Assembly (NCBI GenBank): GCA_041920565.1
Contig: JBHGXS010000090.1
Coordinates: 117,984 to 181,983, forward strand
Source of the DNA: JAGHKQ01 sp041920565
GTDB lineage: Bacteria > Bacillota > Bacilli > Bacillales > Bacillaceae_G
Length of the DNA: 64,000 nucleotides
Direction of reading: 5' to 3'
In this document: piece after piece, positions 23,584 through 32,541 of the stretch
How positions within the stretch are numbered: position 1 is the stretch's first letter
Layout of the letters: every line of letters starts with the position of its first letter
Translations under genes and position numbers: made by a program
Notes under the pieces: model-generated
Database searches by the model: none
The model's input: only the letters and a program-made list of their open reading frames with translations
Told to the model about the DNA's origin: nothing

Positions 23584-24334
23584 GTTAAACAACGAAATAA
23601 CGCAGATGACAAACGGTTTCTATCAACTCGATAAGGACAAAGAAGCGCTTCAAGAGTTTATGAAAGAGGCTGAAGAAAAAACTGTACAGTTTCATAGTGT
23701 ACGAGAGCGAATGGCCTATATGCTGGAGCACGACTATTATTACAACGTGTTTGACGAGTACTCTTTGGAGGAAATTGAAGAAGTGTACGACATTACATAC
23801 GGGGCAAAATTCCAATTCCAATCCTATATGGCAGCTTCCAAGTTTTATAAGGACTATGCTCTGAAAACGAATGACCAGAAGCAGTATTTGGAAAGCTATC
23901 CAGACCGTGTAGCTATCGTATCGCTCTATTTAGGAAGAGGAAATGCAGAAAAAGCAAAGCAATTTGCACGCATGATCATCAAACAAAACTATCAACCTGC
24001 GACACCTACCTTTTTGAATGCCGGCAGAAGCAGACGAGGAGAAATGGTGTCTTGTTTCTTGTTAGAGATGGACGACAGCTTAAACTCTATCGGGTTTAAT
24101 ATTAATACGGCGATGCAGCTATCAAAAATCGGCGGGGGTGTAGCTTTAAATTTGAGCAAACTGCGCGCGCGCGGAGAGCAAATTAAAGGAATTGAAAATG
24201 CGGCGAGCGGTGTTGTGCCGGTTATGAAGCTTCTTGAAGATTCTTTCTCTTATGCGAATCAACTGGGCCAAAGAAAAGGTGCAGGCGCTGTATATTTGAA
24301 TATTTTCCACTGGGATATTGTAGAATTCTTGGAT
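23564..24334 (+). CDS. nrdE: NrdE (class Ib ribonucleotide reductase alpha), exon 1 of 5
   Basis: NrdE reduces ribonucleoside diphosphates. Its gene is cut by four introns; exons 23564-24334, 24670-25032, 25668-25923, 28703-29020 and 29337-29719 total 2091 bases, exactly 697 codons (696 residues plus stop, close to the 700 of B. subtilis). Exon 1 encodes 257 residues: the N-terminal helical part, TPTFLNAGR, and the first redox Cys in EMVSCFLLEMDD. The start is GTG 23564 or TTG 23570, inside nrdI. It ends after FLD in GAT; without splicing TAA follows at once. Confidence 0.92.
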
Positions 24335-24669
24335 TAAGAGGTAGTCCCTCTGCACAGAGATGTGCATGAGAAAACCTTGTGAACCCAAGCTAACGGGGTG
24401 TCGCAATAGCGGCTAACGGTATCAGTTGAATAAGGAGCAAACGCTCGCGAAGAAGCTGACTAAGAGAGCCTACGGTCCGGAATACGGATAGCAGGTAATA
24501 CCGTGCCAAGCTTGTCAATTTTGGCAAGAAGGTGTAGAGACTATCGAAAGCACGTCAAAAGACGTAAGCGAGTAGAGTAGGCTGGAGATAGGCGCCAGTC
24601 GAAGTGCAAGGCAACCCTTTAGCGGTTGAAGATATAGTCCAACCTTTGCAGAAATGTGAAGAAACGTTG
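24335..24669 (+). ncRNA. Group I intron 1 in nrdE
   Basis: 335 bases. Exon 1 ends in T (GGAT), the intron ends in G, and joining at 24334/24670 gives FLD-TKKI as in other NrdE proteins. Core signatures of group I introns are present: GAGACTATCGAAAGC (P7 5' strand and J region, about 24536) and AAGATATAGTCC (P7 3' strand, about 24627). No endonuclease gene fits inside. It should self-splice with a guanosine cofactor. Confidence 0.88.
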
Positions 24670-25032
24670 ACCAAAAAAATAAATGCCGACGAGAAGAGCC
24701 GTATTCAATCTCTTTCCATCGGTTTGATTGTACCGAGCAAATTCTTTGAATTGGCAGAGAAAGATGAACCGCTTTATGTATTTGCTCCATACACAGTATA
24801 TAAAGAATACGGACAGCATTTGGATGATTTAGACATCGATACAATGTACGAAGAATTAGTTAACAATCCGAATGTGAAAAAGAAAAAGCTGGATTTAAGC
24901 GCACGTGACATGCTCATTAAAATCTCAATGATTCAGTTAGAATCCGGTTATCCATATTTGATGTTTAAGACAAATGCAAATGAGCAGCATCCGTTAAAGG
25001 ATATTGGAACTGTGAAGATGTCGAATTTGTGT
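24670..25032 (+). CDS. nrdE: NrdE exon 2 of 5
   Basis: 121 codons, ACC 24670 to TGT 25032: TKKINADEKSR, the effector/specificity-loop neighbourhood SIGLIVPSKFFELA, and at the very end MSNLC. The last codon is the Cys of the NLC-x-E motif, the thiyl-radical cysteine of class I reductases; Asn two residues earlier is its partner. A stop (TAA) follows directly if the intron is not removed. Confidence 0.92.
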
Positions 25033-25667
25033 TAATGATTAGCACCTTCCGTCAGTAATGGCGGTCGAAAACTCTGCTAAACGGGGAAAGCCTCTTTGAG
25101 GTAACCTGCCGTGCTAAAGCTTATCTTAACTTGGTCTTTGCGTCAGTTATTATTCAAACTTCTTAAAAGGAGTAGGAACTATGCAAACTGAGAACGTCCC
25201 TTATGGTTTTATTTATCAAACTGTAAATAAAATTAATGGGATGAAATATGTCGGAGCAAGTCTTTTCCGGAATATAAAAGGATGGTTCCTAAAAATAACA
25301 TTACAAAGAAACAAAATAATCCAACATGTAATGTAGAAATAGATGGAATCGTGTATAAGAGTATTAAAGAGGCTGCTATCTCCTTCAATACTTCGGATGC
25401 AACGATAATTAGACGATTGGACTCCTTAAAATTTCCAAACTATAAGAGACTTTCTCAGAGGTTAAGATAAGTAAATGCCTAACGACTATCGAAATCACAC
25501 CATAATGGTGGAAGAGAGTAGAGTAGACCACAAGCGATTGGTGGTCGAAAAGCAGAGCATCCTACCAGGTAAGGCTGGGGATGATGATATAGTCTATCCT
25601 ATACAGCGATGTATAGCTGCACGTAACGGTGCGGGTTAGAAGTAGCGACTCTAACTGAATATAAGAG
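25033..25667 (+). ncRNA. Group I intron 2 in nrdE, with a decayed endonuclease gene
   Basis: 635 bases. It begins right after the radical Cys codon and ends ATAAGAG; joining gives NLC-TEIFQ. The core is clear: AACGACTATCGAAATC (about 25483) and GATGATATAGTCTATC (about 25584). Parts such as ACAAGCGATTGGTGGTCGAAA are nearly the same as in nrdF intron 1. An internal remnant of a GIY-YIG gene occupies 25181-25470. Confidence 0.88.
25181..25470 (+). pseudogene. Degenerate GIY-YIG homing endonuclease in intron 2
   Basis: ATG 25181, behind AAAGGAGTAGG, opens with YGFIYQTVNKINGMKYVGAS, the GIY-YIG signature that begins this nuclease class. About 30 residues later the frame is lost and the catalytic middle (Arg and Glu helices) is missing. 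In another frame the tail continues as FPEYKRM, then VEIDGIVYKSIKEAAISFN and KFPNYKRL, typical of NUMOD DNA-binding repeats. So an internal deletion fused the first nuclease strands to the DNA-binding end. Not functional as a nuclease. Confidence 0.75.
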
Positions 25668-25923
25668 ACGGAAATCTTCCAGTTACAAGAAACATCTGAA
25701 ATCAACGATTATGGCACAGATGATGTGATCCGCCGCGATATTAACTGCAACCTAGGATCACTGAACATCGTAAATGTGATGGAAAATAAAGAGATTCGTG
25801 AAGCAGTTCATGCCGGAATGGAAGCTTTAACTGCAGTTTCCGATATGACTGTCATCCAAAATGCGCCGACAGTGAAAAAGGCAAACGAAGAGCTTCACTC
25901 CGTCGGTCTCGGTGCAATGAACT
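25668..25923 (+). CDS. nrdE: NrdE exon 3 of 5
   Basis: 256 bases, TEIFQLQETSEINDYG, then the conserved DINCNLGSLNIVNVM and SVGLGAMN. Glu in the second codon is the third member of the N-C-E active-site set. It ends one base into a Leu codon (T of TTG), with the group II intron between the first and second base. Confidence 0.9.
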
Positions 25924-26629
25924 GTGTGACGCGTTCCTGCGTAGCGTAGAGTGGCTAACACTACTACGGTAAAGCGTAGGCACTAATCTGAATAGATTAG
26001 GAGAACTGTTATTCCGATGAATCAAATGAGAGGGTAACGCCTCGAAGGGTTCACTCGATACCGAACTGCGTTAAAATTTGTAAGAATCGAAACGTGGTAA
26101 GCTCGGCGTAAAAGTAGGAGAACCTGCCGTAACAGGTAAAGCTGACGAAAGACTTTCAGAGGTGAAAGTTGCAGGTCATGCTGCGAGAGTCAAATGGATA
26201 TGGTGAGAATGCTCGATGACACGCGGCATATGTTAAGAGCTGACGAACCGCCGAATGTACGGGTCTAAATCGCGAACATGTAGAAATGCATGTACTGCTC
26301 AATGCAGGGTCAGTGTGGGTGAGTAAGAATGGTTCATATGAAAATCCATAATGTGTTACAGGCACATTCAAGCTGACAGGCTCAAAGGTGGCACCTAAGT
26401 CCATTCAATGATAGGAATAACGGAACGCGGAAAGCTGTCAACGTGGAGAGCTTACACTCAGTGAAGCGTTTCTGAGGAAAGCAATAATGACAATAGTTAT
26501 TGTATAACTCAGATTTATGACAGTGAGGGTGGTGGCACAGTACCGATGAAGCGTGTAATGAACGTGGAGGGATAGCCACTAGTCTAATGAAGGTATACCA
26601 ACCATTTTCATCTCTAAATCGGACGATAA

Positions 26630-26727
26630 GGTTCTGGTGAGACTAAGAAAGGTTTATCTCGGCACCGGGCAATACAACACCGGACGGATTACACCCGGTT
26701 CTGGTGAGACTAAGAAAGGTTTATCTC
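26630..26727 (+). repeat. 31-bp direct repeat (67-bp period) before the RT gene
   Basis: GGTTCTGGTGAGACTAAGAA and the following 11 bases occur at 26630-26660 and again at 26697-26727. The 36 bases between contain CACCGGGC...CACCGGACGG, also repetitive. This is a local duplication in domain IV just before the RT start. Confidence 0.85.
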
Positions 26728-26748
26728 CTACATGGAGGTGACCGACTT

Positions 26749-28614
26749 ATGGACACGAGGAAGAAGATACGCCACTCGGAGTATTACGACATGGTAAACA
26801 CGTTCGACAGACTTTACTCTGACAGCAAAAATGGTAACAACTTCTACAACCTTATCGAACTTATGAGCAACGAACAAAACATAAGGATTGCGTACAGAAA
26901 TATCAAAAGAAACAAAGGCAGTAAAACTGCTGGAGTGGATGGACTAACCATCCAAGACGTGGAACGGCTGCAAGTGGAAGAAGTAATTGAGCAGGTCAGG
27001 TCGATGTTTGAATGGTATGAACCGCAAGCAGTCAGACGGACATTTATACCAAAACCAAATGGAGACAGAAGACCGCTCAGAATCCCTACTATATGGGATA
27101 GGATTTTTCAGCAGTGTATCTTACAGGTGTTAGACCCTATATGTGAAGCTAAATTCCACAAACACAGTTACGGATTCAGAAGCAACCGAAGCACACATCA
27201 TGCCTTGGCAAGATTTAAAAACCTAATCAACATGGCGGGTTTTAGCCAATGCATTGACATCGATATTAAAGGGTTCTTCGACAATGTAAATCATGGAAAA
27301 CTACTCAAACAGATGTGGACTTTAGGGATAAGGGATAAGAAACTTTTATCAATTATCTCAAGGCTACTGAAGAGCGAGATAGAAGGAGAGGGAATCCCGA
27401 CTAAGGGTACTCCACAAGGAGGAATCTTATCTCCACTACTATCCAACATTGTCCTAAATGAACTTGACTGGTGGATTAGCGGCCAATGGGAAACATTCGA
27501 GAGCAAACACAAATACGCGAACCGCTCAAAAACATATAGAGCGTTAAAGAATACCAAGCTCAAAGAATGCTTTATTGTAAGATACGCGGACGACTTCAAA
27601 ATTCTATGTAGAACAAGGTCACAGGCAAACAGAATGTTCATAGCAGTGAAGCAATTCCTTAAGGAGAGACTACAACTCGACATCAGCGAGGAAAAGTCAA
27701 AAATTATCAACCTTAAGCGAAAGGAAAGCGAGTTTCTCGGTTTCCGCATTAAATCCGTCAAAAGGGGCGGAACAAAATATGGATACGTTGCCCAATCTAA
27801 TATGACGAAGAAGGCATTCAAGAACGCCCACCTCAAAATTAGAGCAAGCATCAAGGAAATCCAGAAAGACCCTTGCGCGGACACTGTTAAGAAATTCGAC
27901 GCAACTGTGATTGGGATTCAAAATTACTATTCACGAGCAACTAATATTTCCAATAACCTTATGGAAATAAACCTCTGGACGCATAGAACCTTATTCAATC
28001 GATTAGGGAACACCGAGCCAAAGCAACTTGGAAAGACTTCACCCAAACGTTAATGCAACGCTACAAAGGGTATAACTTCAAAATGTATAAGATTGAAGGT
28101 ATCGTATTTGTCCCAGTTTATGCACAAAAGCATAAACCACCCCTTGGGTTTAACCAAGAAATTAGTAGTTACACCGAGAAGGGTAGGGGCTTGATACACA
28201 AAACCCTTAAAGTTAAAAAGGAAACGTTGGGTTACGTCATAAATAGCTATGTCCCAAATAGAAGTATTGAGTATAACGACAACAGGATAAGTAAGTTTAT
28301 ATCTCAATATGGAAGGTGTCGAATAACAAACGTGGAACTCATTGGGAGATGACTGGGATTGCCACCATATAATTCCTTTAGAATTTGGTGGTAACGACCG
28401 TTATCAAAACCTAATGGTATTACACAGAAGTATTCATCGACTCGTACACTTGGTAGACAAAGATAAGATTGAATGCATTCTAGAAGCATTCAATCTTACC
28501 AAAAAGCAAATTGAAAAAGTCAATGAACTTCGCACAAAAGCACACAGGGATATGATAGATGTTAGTTGCAAACGGTTCGGTAAGAAAAAGAGGAAGATTG
28601 GTAAACTGGATTAG
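26749..28614 (+). pseudogene. Group II intron reverse transcriptase/maturase with HNH endonuclease, frameshifted twice
   Basis: ATG 26749 follows GGAGGTG. RT domain: RTFIPKPNGDRRPL, YGFRSNRSTHHAL, TPQGGILSPLLSN and the catalytic YADDF (about residue 287 from this start), all intact. Frame 1 ends at TAA 28051-28053 after a shift near 28005: the continuation HRAKATWKDFTQTLMQRYKG lies one frame over. That frame runs to about 28340, where another single-base shift (ATTGGG; one extra A at 28341) returns to the first frame for the HNH part DWDCHHIIPLEFGG...VLHRSIH. The RT half could still be made; the HNH half has its own TTG but weak context. Confidence 0.8.
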
Positions 28615-28702
28615 ATGGAACGCCGTATGAGGTGAAAGTCTCACGTACGGTGTGAATGGGGGGAAAGGGTAGCGATAACTTCAAAACCTTACCTATCCAT
28701 AC

Positions 28703-29020
28703 TGCACGGTTATTTGGCAAAAAATAAAATCAGCTACGAAAGTGAAGAAGCGAAGGATTTCGCGCGTACATTCTTTATGATGCTGAACTACTATTCGATT
28801 GAAAAAAGCATGCTGATCGCGAAAGAAAAGCAAGAGACATTTAAAGACTTTGAGAAATCTGAATATGCAAAAGGAACGTATTTTGAAAAATACGAAACAA
28901 CGGACTATAGCCCGAAAACAGAAAAAGTGCAGAAGCTGTTTGAAGGCATTTACATTCCAACACAAGAAGATTGGAGCAACTTGAAGGAGCAGGTACAAAA
29001 GTATGGACTTTATAATGCGT
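28703..29020 (+). CDS. nrdE: NrdE exon 4 of 5
   Basis: 318 bases: LHGYLAKNKISYESEEAKDF, a helical region (MLNYYSIEKSMLIAKEKQE), and IPTQEDWSNLKEQVQKYGLYNA. It ends one base into a Tyr codon. Confidence 0.9.
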
Positions 29021-29336
29021 TAATAGATAGCGCCCTTTGACAGTAATGTCAAATGGAAAAACGGCTTATATGCAGGGAAGCCCTTAGAGCTCTTTCTACC
29101 AAGTACATGTAGAAATATATGTATGGCAAGGGGTAACGCCCAAGGTACGGTAAAAAGGAAAGAGATTGGGTAATCTGCAGGGAAGTACCTAAGTCTTATT
29201 AGATAGGTAAACCCTCAACGACTACCATAGCCGATTCTTAATAGCAGAACGTCGAGCTACTAAGAATATGGAATAGTCTACTCCGACCCTAGATAATAAA
29301 GGGTGTTAAAGTATCTCGAAAGAGACGGTACAAAGG
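29021..29336 (+). ncRNA. Group I intron 4 in nrdE
   Basis: 316 bases, from TAATAGATAG to CAAAGG. Exon 4 ends in T and the intron in G; joining gives A-Y-RLAVAPTQS. The core carries CAACGACTACC (about 29218) and GGAATAGTCTACTCC (about 29270) as P7 strands, more divergent than the others. No reading frame inside. It interrupts nrdE a few codons before the conserved APTQSISYIQ loop. Confidence 0.82.
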
Positions 29337-29719
29337 ATCGTTTAGCAGTGGCTCCGACGCAGTCGATCAGCTACATCCAAAATGCGACTTCAAGCGTCAT
29401 GCCGATCGTAAATCAAATCGAGTCCAGAACATATGCAAATGCGACAACATATTACCCGATGCCGTATCTATCACAAGAAACGTTCTGGTATTACAAGTCA
29501 GCGTACGATATGGACCAATTTAAGATTATTGACTTGATTGCGGCCATTCAAGAGCACGTTGACCAAGGGATCAGCACCATTCTTTACGTAAACAGCGATA
29601 TCTCTACCCGTGAGCTTGCGCGTTATTACATTTATGCTCACAAGAAGGGATTAAAGAGCTTGTATTACACAAGAACCCGCAAGTTAAGTGTCGAAGAGTG
29701 CGTGGCGTGCGTAGTATAA
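29337..29719 (+). CDS. nrdE: NrdE exon 5 of 5
   Basis: 383 bases encoding the conserved loop APTQSISYIQN, the radical-transfer Tyr pair in SLYYTRT and the C-terminal redox pair ECVACVV-stop, which passes electrons from the thioredoxin/NrdH system to the active site. TAA 29717-29719. Confidence 0.92.
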
Positions 29720-29751
29720 GAATGTTGTTGAGATAGATAAGGGGGAATTTG

Positions 29752-30330
29752 ATGAAAGCCGTAAACTGGAATAAAAAAGAAGATGATTACAGTCTAGTGT
29801 TTTGGAAGCAGAATCTGTCCCAATTTTGGACAGAGGAGGAAATTGCGGTTTCCTCTGATAAAAATACATGGGTGCAGCTTTCAAAAGAAGAACAAACTGC
29901 CTATAAACGTGTACTTGGCGGATTGACGCTGCTTGATACAAAGCAAGGAGGAGAGGGAATGCCTCTCATCCTTGTTCATTTGGATAATTTGCAAGCGAAA
30001 AGCGTACTTGCTTTTATGGGCGCCATGGAAGAAGTACATGCGAAAAGCTACAGCCATATTTTTACGACATTGGCAACGGAAGAAGAAATTGATGAAATTT
30101 TTGACTGGGTTGATAAGCACCCGCTGCTTGAAAAAAAATCAAAAATGATTTCCAATTACTATCGTCGCTTGCTCAAACCGGAAGTCAGCAAACGTGAATT
30201 GTACATGGCGATGGTGGCAAGCGTGTTTTTAGAAAGCTATTTGTTCTACAGCGGCTTTTTCTATCCGCTTTATTTGGCGGGGCAAGGCAAGCTGACAGCA
30301 AGCGGTGAAATTATTAATCTCATTATCCGT
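29752..30330 (+). CDS. nrdF: NrdF (class Ib ribonucleotide reductase beta), exon 1 of 3
   Basis: NrdF carries the dimetal-tyrosyl radical cofactor. Exons 29752-30330, 30590-30906 and 31205-31280 total 972 bases, 324 codons (323 residues plus stop). Exon 1 (193 codons) has metal ligand Asp in LTLLDTKQG, Glu-x-x-His in MEEVHAKSYSH, the radical Tyr in the same helix, and Glu in VFLESYLFYSGF. It ends INLIIR, one codon before the ligand motif DESIH. ATG 29752 follows AAGGGGGAA. Confidence 0.93.
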
Positions 30331-30589
30331 AAACTTTTTGCGGCCCTGATCTGGAAACAGGCAGTGGAAAAATCCCTCTAATTGCTGGGACACCCTTCAA
30401 GGGCAATCAGCAGCGAAGCCTCTTTGGAGGAACGTTCAACGACTAGGCGAAAGCCGTAGGGCACAAGCGATTGGTGCTCGAAACGGGGGACATCCTGAAT
30501 CAGGATGGTGAGATAGTCTGTACTTTACTAGCAATAGTAAGCGGCTCTAAGAGCGGTATAGGCGTAGCGAACCTATATGAACACATTAG
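30331..30589 (+). ncRNA. Group I intron 1 in nrdF
   Basis: 259 bases, AAACTTTTTG to CATTAG. Exon ends CGT, intron ends G; joining gives IIR-DESIHGV. Core: CAACGACTAGGCGAAAG (about 30437) and GTGAGATAGTCTG (about 30507). It shares CGAAGCCTCTTTGGAGGAACG and ACAAGCGATTGGTG with nrdE intron 2 and, in part, with the last nrdF intron. No ORF; a minimal intron. Confidence 0.88.
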
Positions 30590-30906
30590 GATGAGAGTAT
30601 TCACGGCGTATTTGTCGGTTTGTTAGCCCAAGAGATTTTCAGAAAGATGTCTGAAGAAGAACAGCAGGAAGTAAAAGCGGAAACGCTTGAGTTATTGTTG
30701 GATCTTTATGAAAATGAAAAAGCCTATACAGAGGAACTTTATTCTGCAATCGGCCTTGTAGACGAAGTAAACAAATTCGTTCGCTACAATGCCAATAAAG
30801 GATTAATGAATCTCGGATTTGATCCATATTTTGAAGATGAAGAAATCAATCCGATTGTTTCAAATGGTCTTCGTACAGAAACAAAAAACCACGATTTCTT
30901 TTCCGT
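30590..30906 (+). CDS. nrdF: NrdF exon 2 of 3
   Basis: 317 bases. It opens with DESIHGVFVGLLAQEIF, giving the last Glu and His metal ligands, and continues to VRYNANKGLMNLGFDPYF and NHDFFS. It ends two bases into the Val codon. Confidence 0.92.
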
Positions 30907-31204
30907 TCTAACTTGAGCGGCTTTAGATAGGAATATCTATCGAACACTCCGTGAATTCAGGAAAAGCCTAAGTTGACTTATACGTCAATATGGCAATCTC
31001 TGAGCGAAGCCTCTATGAGGAACGTGCAACGACTATCGAAAGCGCAAATTTGCACTGCGAATTTGGAAGTGAGTAGAGTACACTCAAGCGAGTGGAAGCG
31101 CGGAGCATCCAGACCGGATGATGATATAGTCTACTCCCTATTTTGGAAACATAGGGCTGGGTTCGTCCCGCCGTAAGAGTAGCGACCTTACGGGAATGTA
31201 AAGG
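30907..31204 (+). ncRNA. Group I intron 2 in nrdF
   Basis: 298 bases, TCTAACTTGAGC to GTAAAGG. Splitting the Val codon as GT|T restores FFS-V-KGNGY. Core: CAACGACTATCGAAAGC (about 31028) and GATGATATAGTCTACTCCC (about 31121). GCGAAGCCTCT and GAGGAACGT are shared with nrdF intron 1. Confidence 0.88.
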
Positions 31205-31280
31205 TAAAGGAAATGGTTATGTAAAAGCGACGAATGTAGAAAAACTGACAGATGAAGACTTTATGTTCGATTTTGAATAA
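31205..31280 (+). CDS. nrdF: NrdF exon 3 of 3
   Basis: 76 bases encoding the C-terminal tail KGNGYVKATNVEKLTDEDF and a few acidic residues. In class I reductases this tail docks the beta subunit on NrdE. TAA 31278-31280. Too short for ordinary ORF finding; recognised only by splicing. Confidence 0.88.
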
Positions 31281-31298
31281 AAGCTAAGATGAGAGTAG

Positions 31299-31329
31299 CT
31301 CCGTCATTGTAAATGGCGGGGTTGTTTTT
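31299..31329 (+). terminator. Terminator of the nrd operon
   Basis: CTCCGTCATT (31299-31308) pairs with AATGGCGGGG (31312-31321), with G-T pairs, followed by TTGTTTTT. Confidence 0.75.
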
Positions 31330-31534
31330 ATGTAGAAGGGCTAAGAGAATAAAAAGTTATAACCACAAGCGTTAAGTTCATTGGAATCTGCTCCTCATCG
31401 TTACCTTAAAAGCTGAAGGTGGATATTATGTTTTTGTGCTTTTGAAATAAATATATTCAATCATTTGCTTTTTGGCCTATAATTTTATTTAATGAAAACG
31501 TGTTATAAAATTTATTTCAAATGAGGTCATATAC

Positions 31535-32500
31535 ATGAAAGCATTAGTATTTGAAACATTCGGCGGACCGGAAGTCCTGCATTATCGTAACATTGAAGAT
31601 CCGACAATCGGACCGGACGAAATTTTACTGGAAATGAAAGCGATTGGTCTGAATTTTGCGGACGTATATAGAAGAAAGGGAAATTATCATTTGGCGGGCA
31701 AGCCCCCATACATATTGGGATATGAGGGAGCCGGCATCGTAAAAAGTGTCGGAAGCAATGTAACAGAGGTCAAAATAGGGGATCGTATTGCATTTGCGGA
31801 TGTACCATACGCAAATGCTGAGCTTGTGGCAGTTCCAAAAGAAAAAGCGATTCCGCTGCCGGAAGATGTATCGTATGAAACCGCAGCCTCCTTATTACTA
31901 CAAGGACTTACCGCCCATTATTTAACAAAAGACAGCTATGCCATTAAAAAAGGCGATGTTGCTTTAGTACACGCCGCAGCAGGCGGGGTGGGGCAACTGC
32001 TTGTCCAAATCATCAAAATTTTGGGAGGCAAGGTCATTGGCTTAACTTCTTCGGAAGAAAAGCGTCAAGCAGCCTTATCCGTAGGTGCAGACCATGTGTT
32101 TCTGTATAACGATGATTGGAAGAACCAGGTCAAAGATGTAACAGAAGGAAAAGGTGTAGATGTTGTATACGAATCTGTAGGCTCAACGTTAATGGATAGT
32201 TTTGACGTCACTCGCATTGGAGGAACGGTTGTATTTTACGGCATGGCAGGCGGAGATCCGGCACCGGTTGATCCTCGCATGCTGATGGATACTTCTAAAA
32301 CATTGACAGGCGGCGACCTTTGGAACGTGCTAACGTCTCATGAAGAACGAGTAACACGCTCTCAAGAGCTGTTCGGATGGATTCGAGAGGGAAAATTGAA
32401 GGTATCTGAGCCGACGGTATTCCCTTTAAGCGAAGGGGCAAAGGCGCATGAGTATATTGAAAGCAGAAAGAGCACAGGGAAGGTATTGCTGATTCCGTAA
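31535..32500 (+). CDS. Quinone oxidoreductase-like zinc-independent alcohol dehydrogenase (MDR family)
   Basis: 321 residues. MDR/Qor family: N-terminal GroES-like domain (FADVYRRKGNYHL, GYEGAGIVKSVG) and a Rossmann domain with the NADPH loop HAAAGGVGQLLVQ (about 145-157). The zinc-binding Cys and Glu of alcohol dehydrogenases are missing, as in NADPH:quinone reductases. It probably reduces quinones or enones. Start ATG 31535 follows a weak GAGGTC site. Confidence 0.88.
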   Translation: MKALVFETFGGPEVLHYRNIEDPTIGPDEILLEMKAIGLNFADVYRRKGNYHLAGKPPYILGYEGAGIVKSVGSNVTEVKIGDRIAFADVPYANAELVAVPKEKAIPLPEDVSYETAASLLLQGLTAHYLTKDSYAIKKGDVALVHAAAGGVGQLLVQIIKILGGKVIGLTSSEEKRQAALSVGADHVFLYNDDWKNQVKDVTEGKGVDVVYESVGSTLMDSFDVTRIGGTVVFYGMAGGDPAPVDPRMLMDTSKTLTGGDLWNVLTSHEERVTRSQELFGWIREGKLKVSEPTVFPLSEGAKAHEYIESRKSTGKVLLIP

Positions 32501-32510
32501 ATTTGATTTA

Positions 32511-32541
32511 AAAAATCGTCGCAGGGAGCGACGATTTTTTA
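32511..32541 (+). terminator. Rho-independent terminator
   Basis: AAAAATCGTCGC (32511-32522), loop AGGGA, GCGACGATTTTT (32528-32539). The stop codon of the minus-strand fragment overlaps its end. Confidence 0.9.

Larger units (their letters stand above)
25924..28702 (+). mobile_element. Group II intron in nrdE with RT/maturase-HNH gene
   Basis: 2779 bases, from GTGTGACGCG (GUGYG start) to AC. Joining 25923/28703 restores N-LHGYL. Domain V is at about 28619-28655: ACGCCGTATG, GTGAAAGT, CACGTACGGTGT, with catalytic triad CGC rather than AGC. Domain IV holds the reverse-transcriptase gene (26749-28614). GGTTCA at 26048-26053 can pair, with one G-U, to TGAACT ending exon 3, a candidate EBS1-IBS1 contact. 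Inserted sense to nrdE, as splicing requires. Retrohoming is doubtful because the gene carries two frameshifts, but splicing may persist if the maturase part works. Confidence 0.9.

Noticed and set aside
24335..24669. Group II identity for the small introns
   Set aside because: They lack GUGYG ends and a domain V; the P7-like strands and T/G splice boundaries fit group I.
26156..26579. Two short minus-strand frames in the group II intron
   Set aside because: They overlap the structured domains I-III of the intron and lack protein-like composition.
27291..27884. 197-residue minus-strand open frame in the RT gene
   Set aside because: It is the reverse shadow of the reverse transcriptase; no ribosome site and no family features.
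24335..29336. Four separate truncated nrdE pseudogenes
   Set aside because: All pieces are in order, non-overlapping in protein sequence, and join exactly by splice rules to one full protein.
23564..31280. Inteins in NrdE/NrdF instead of introns
   Set aside because: The interruptions carry stop codons in all frames right after the exons and show group I/II RNA motifs; no Hint-domain protein (N-terminal Cys, C-terminal HN) is encoded.
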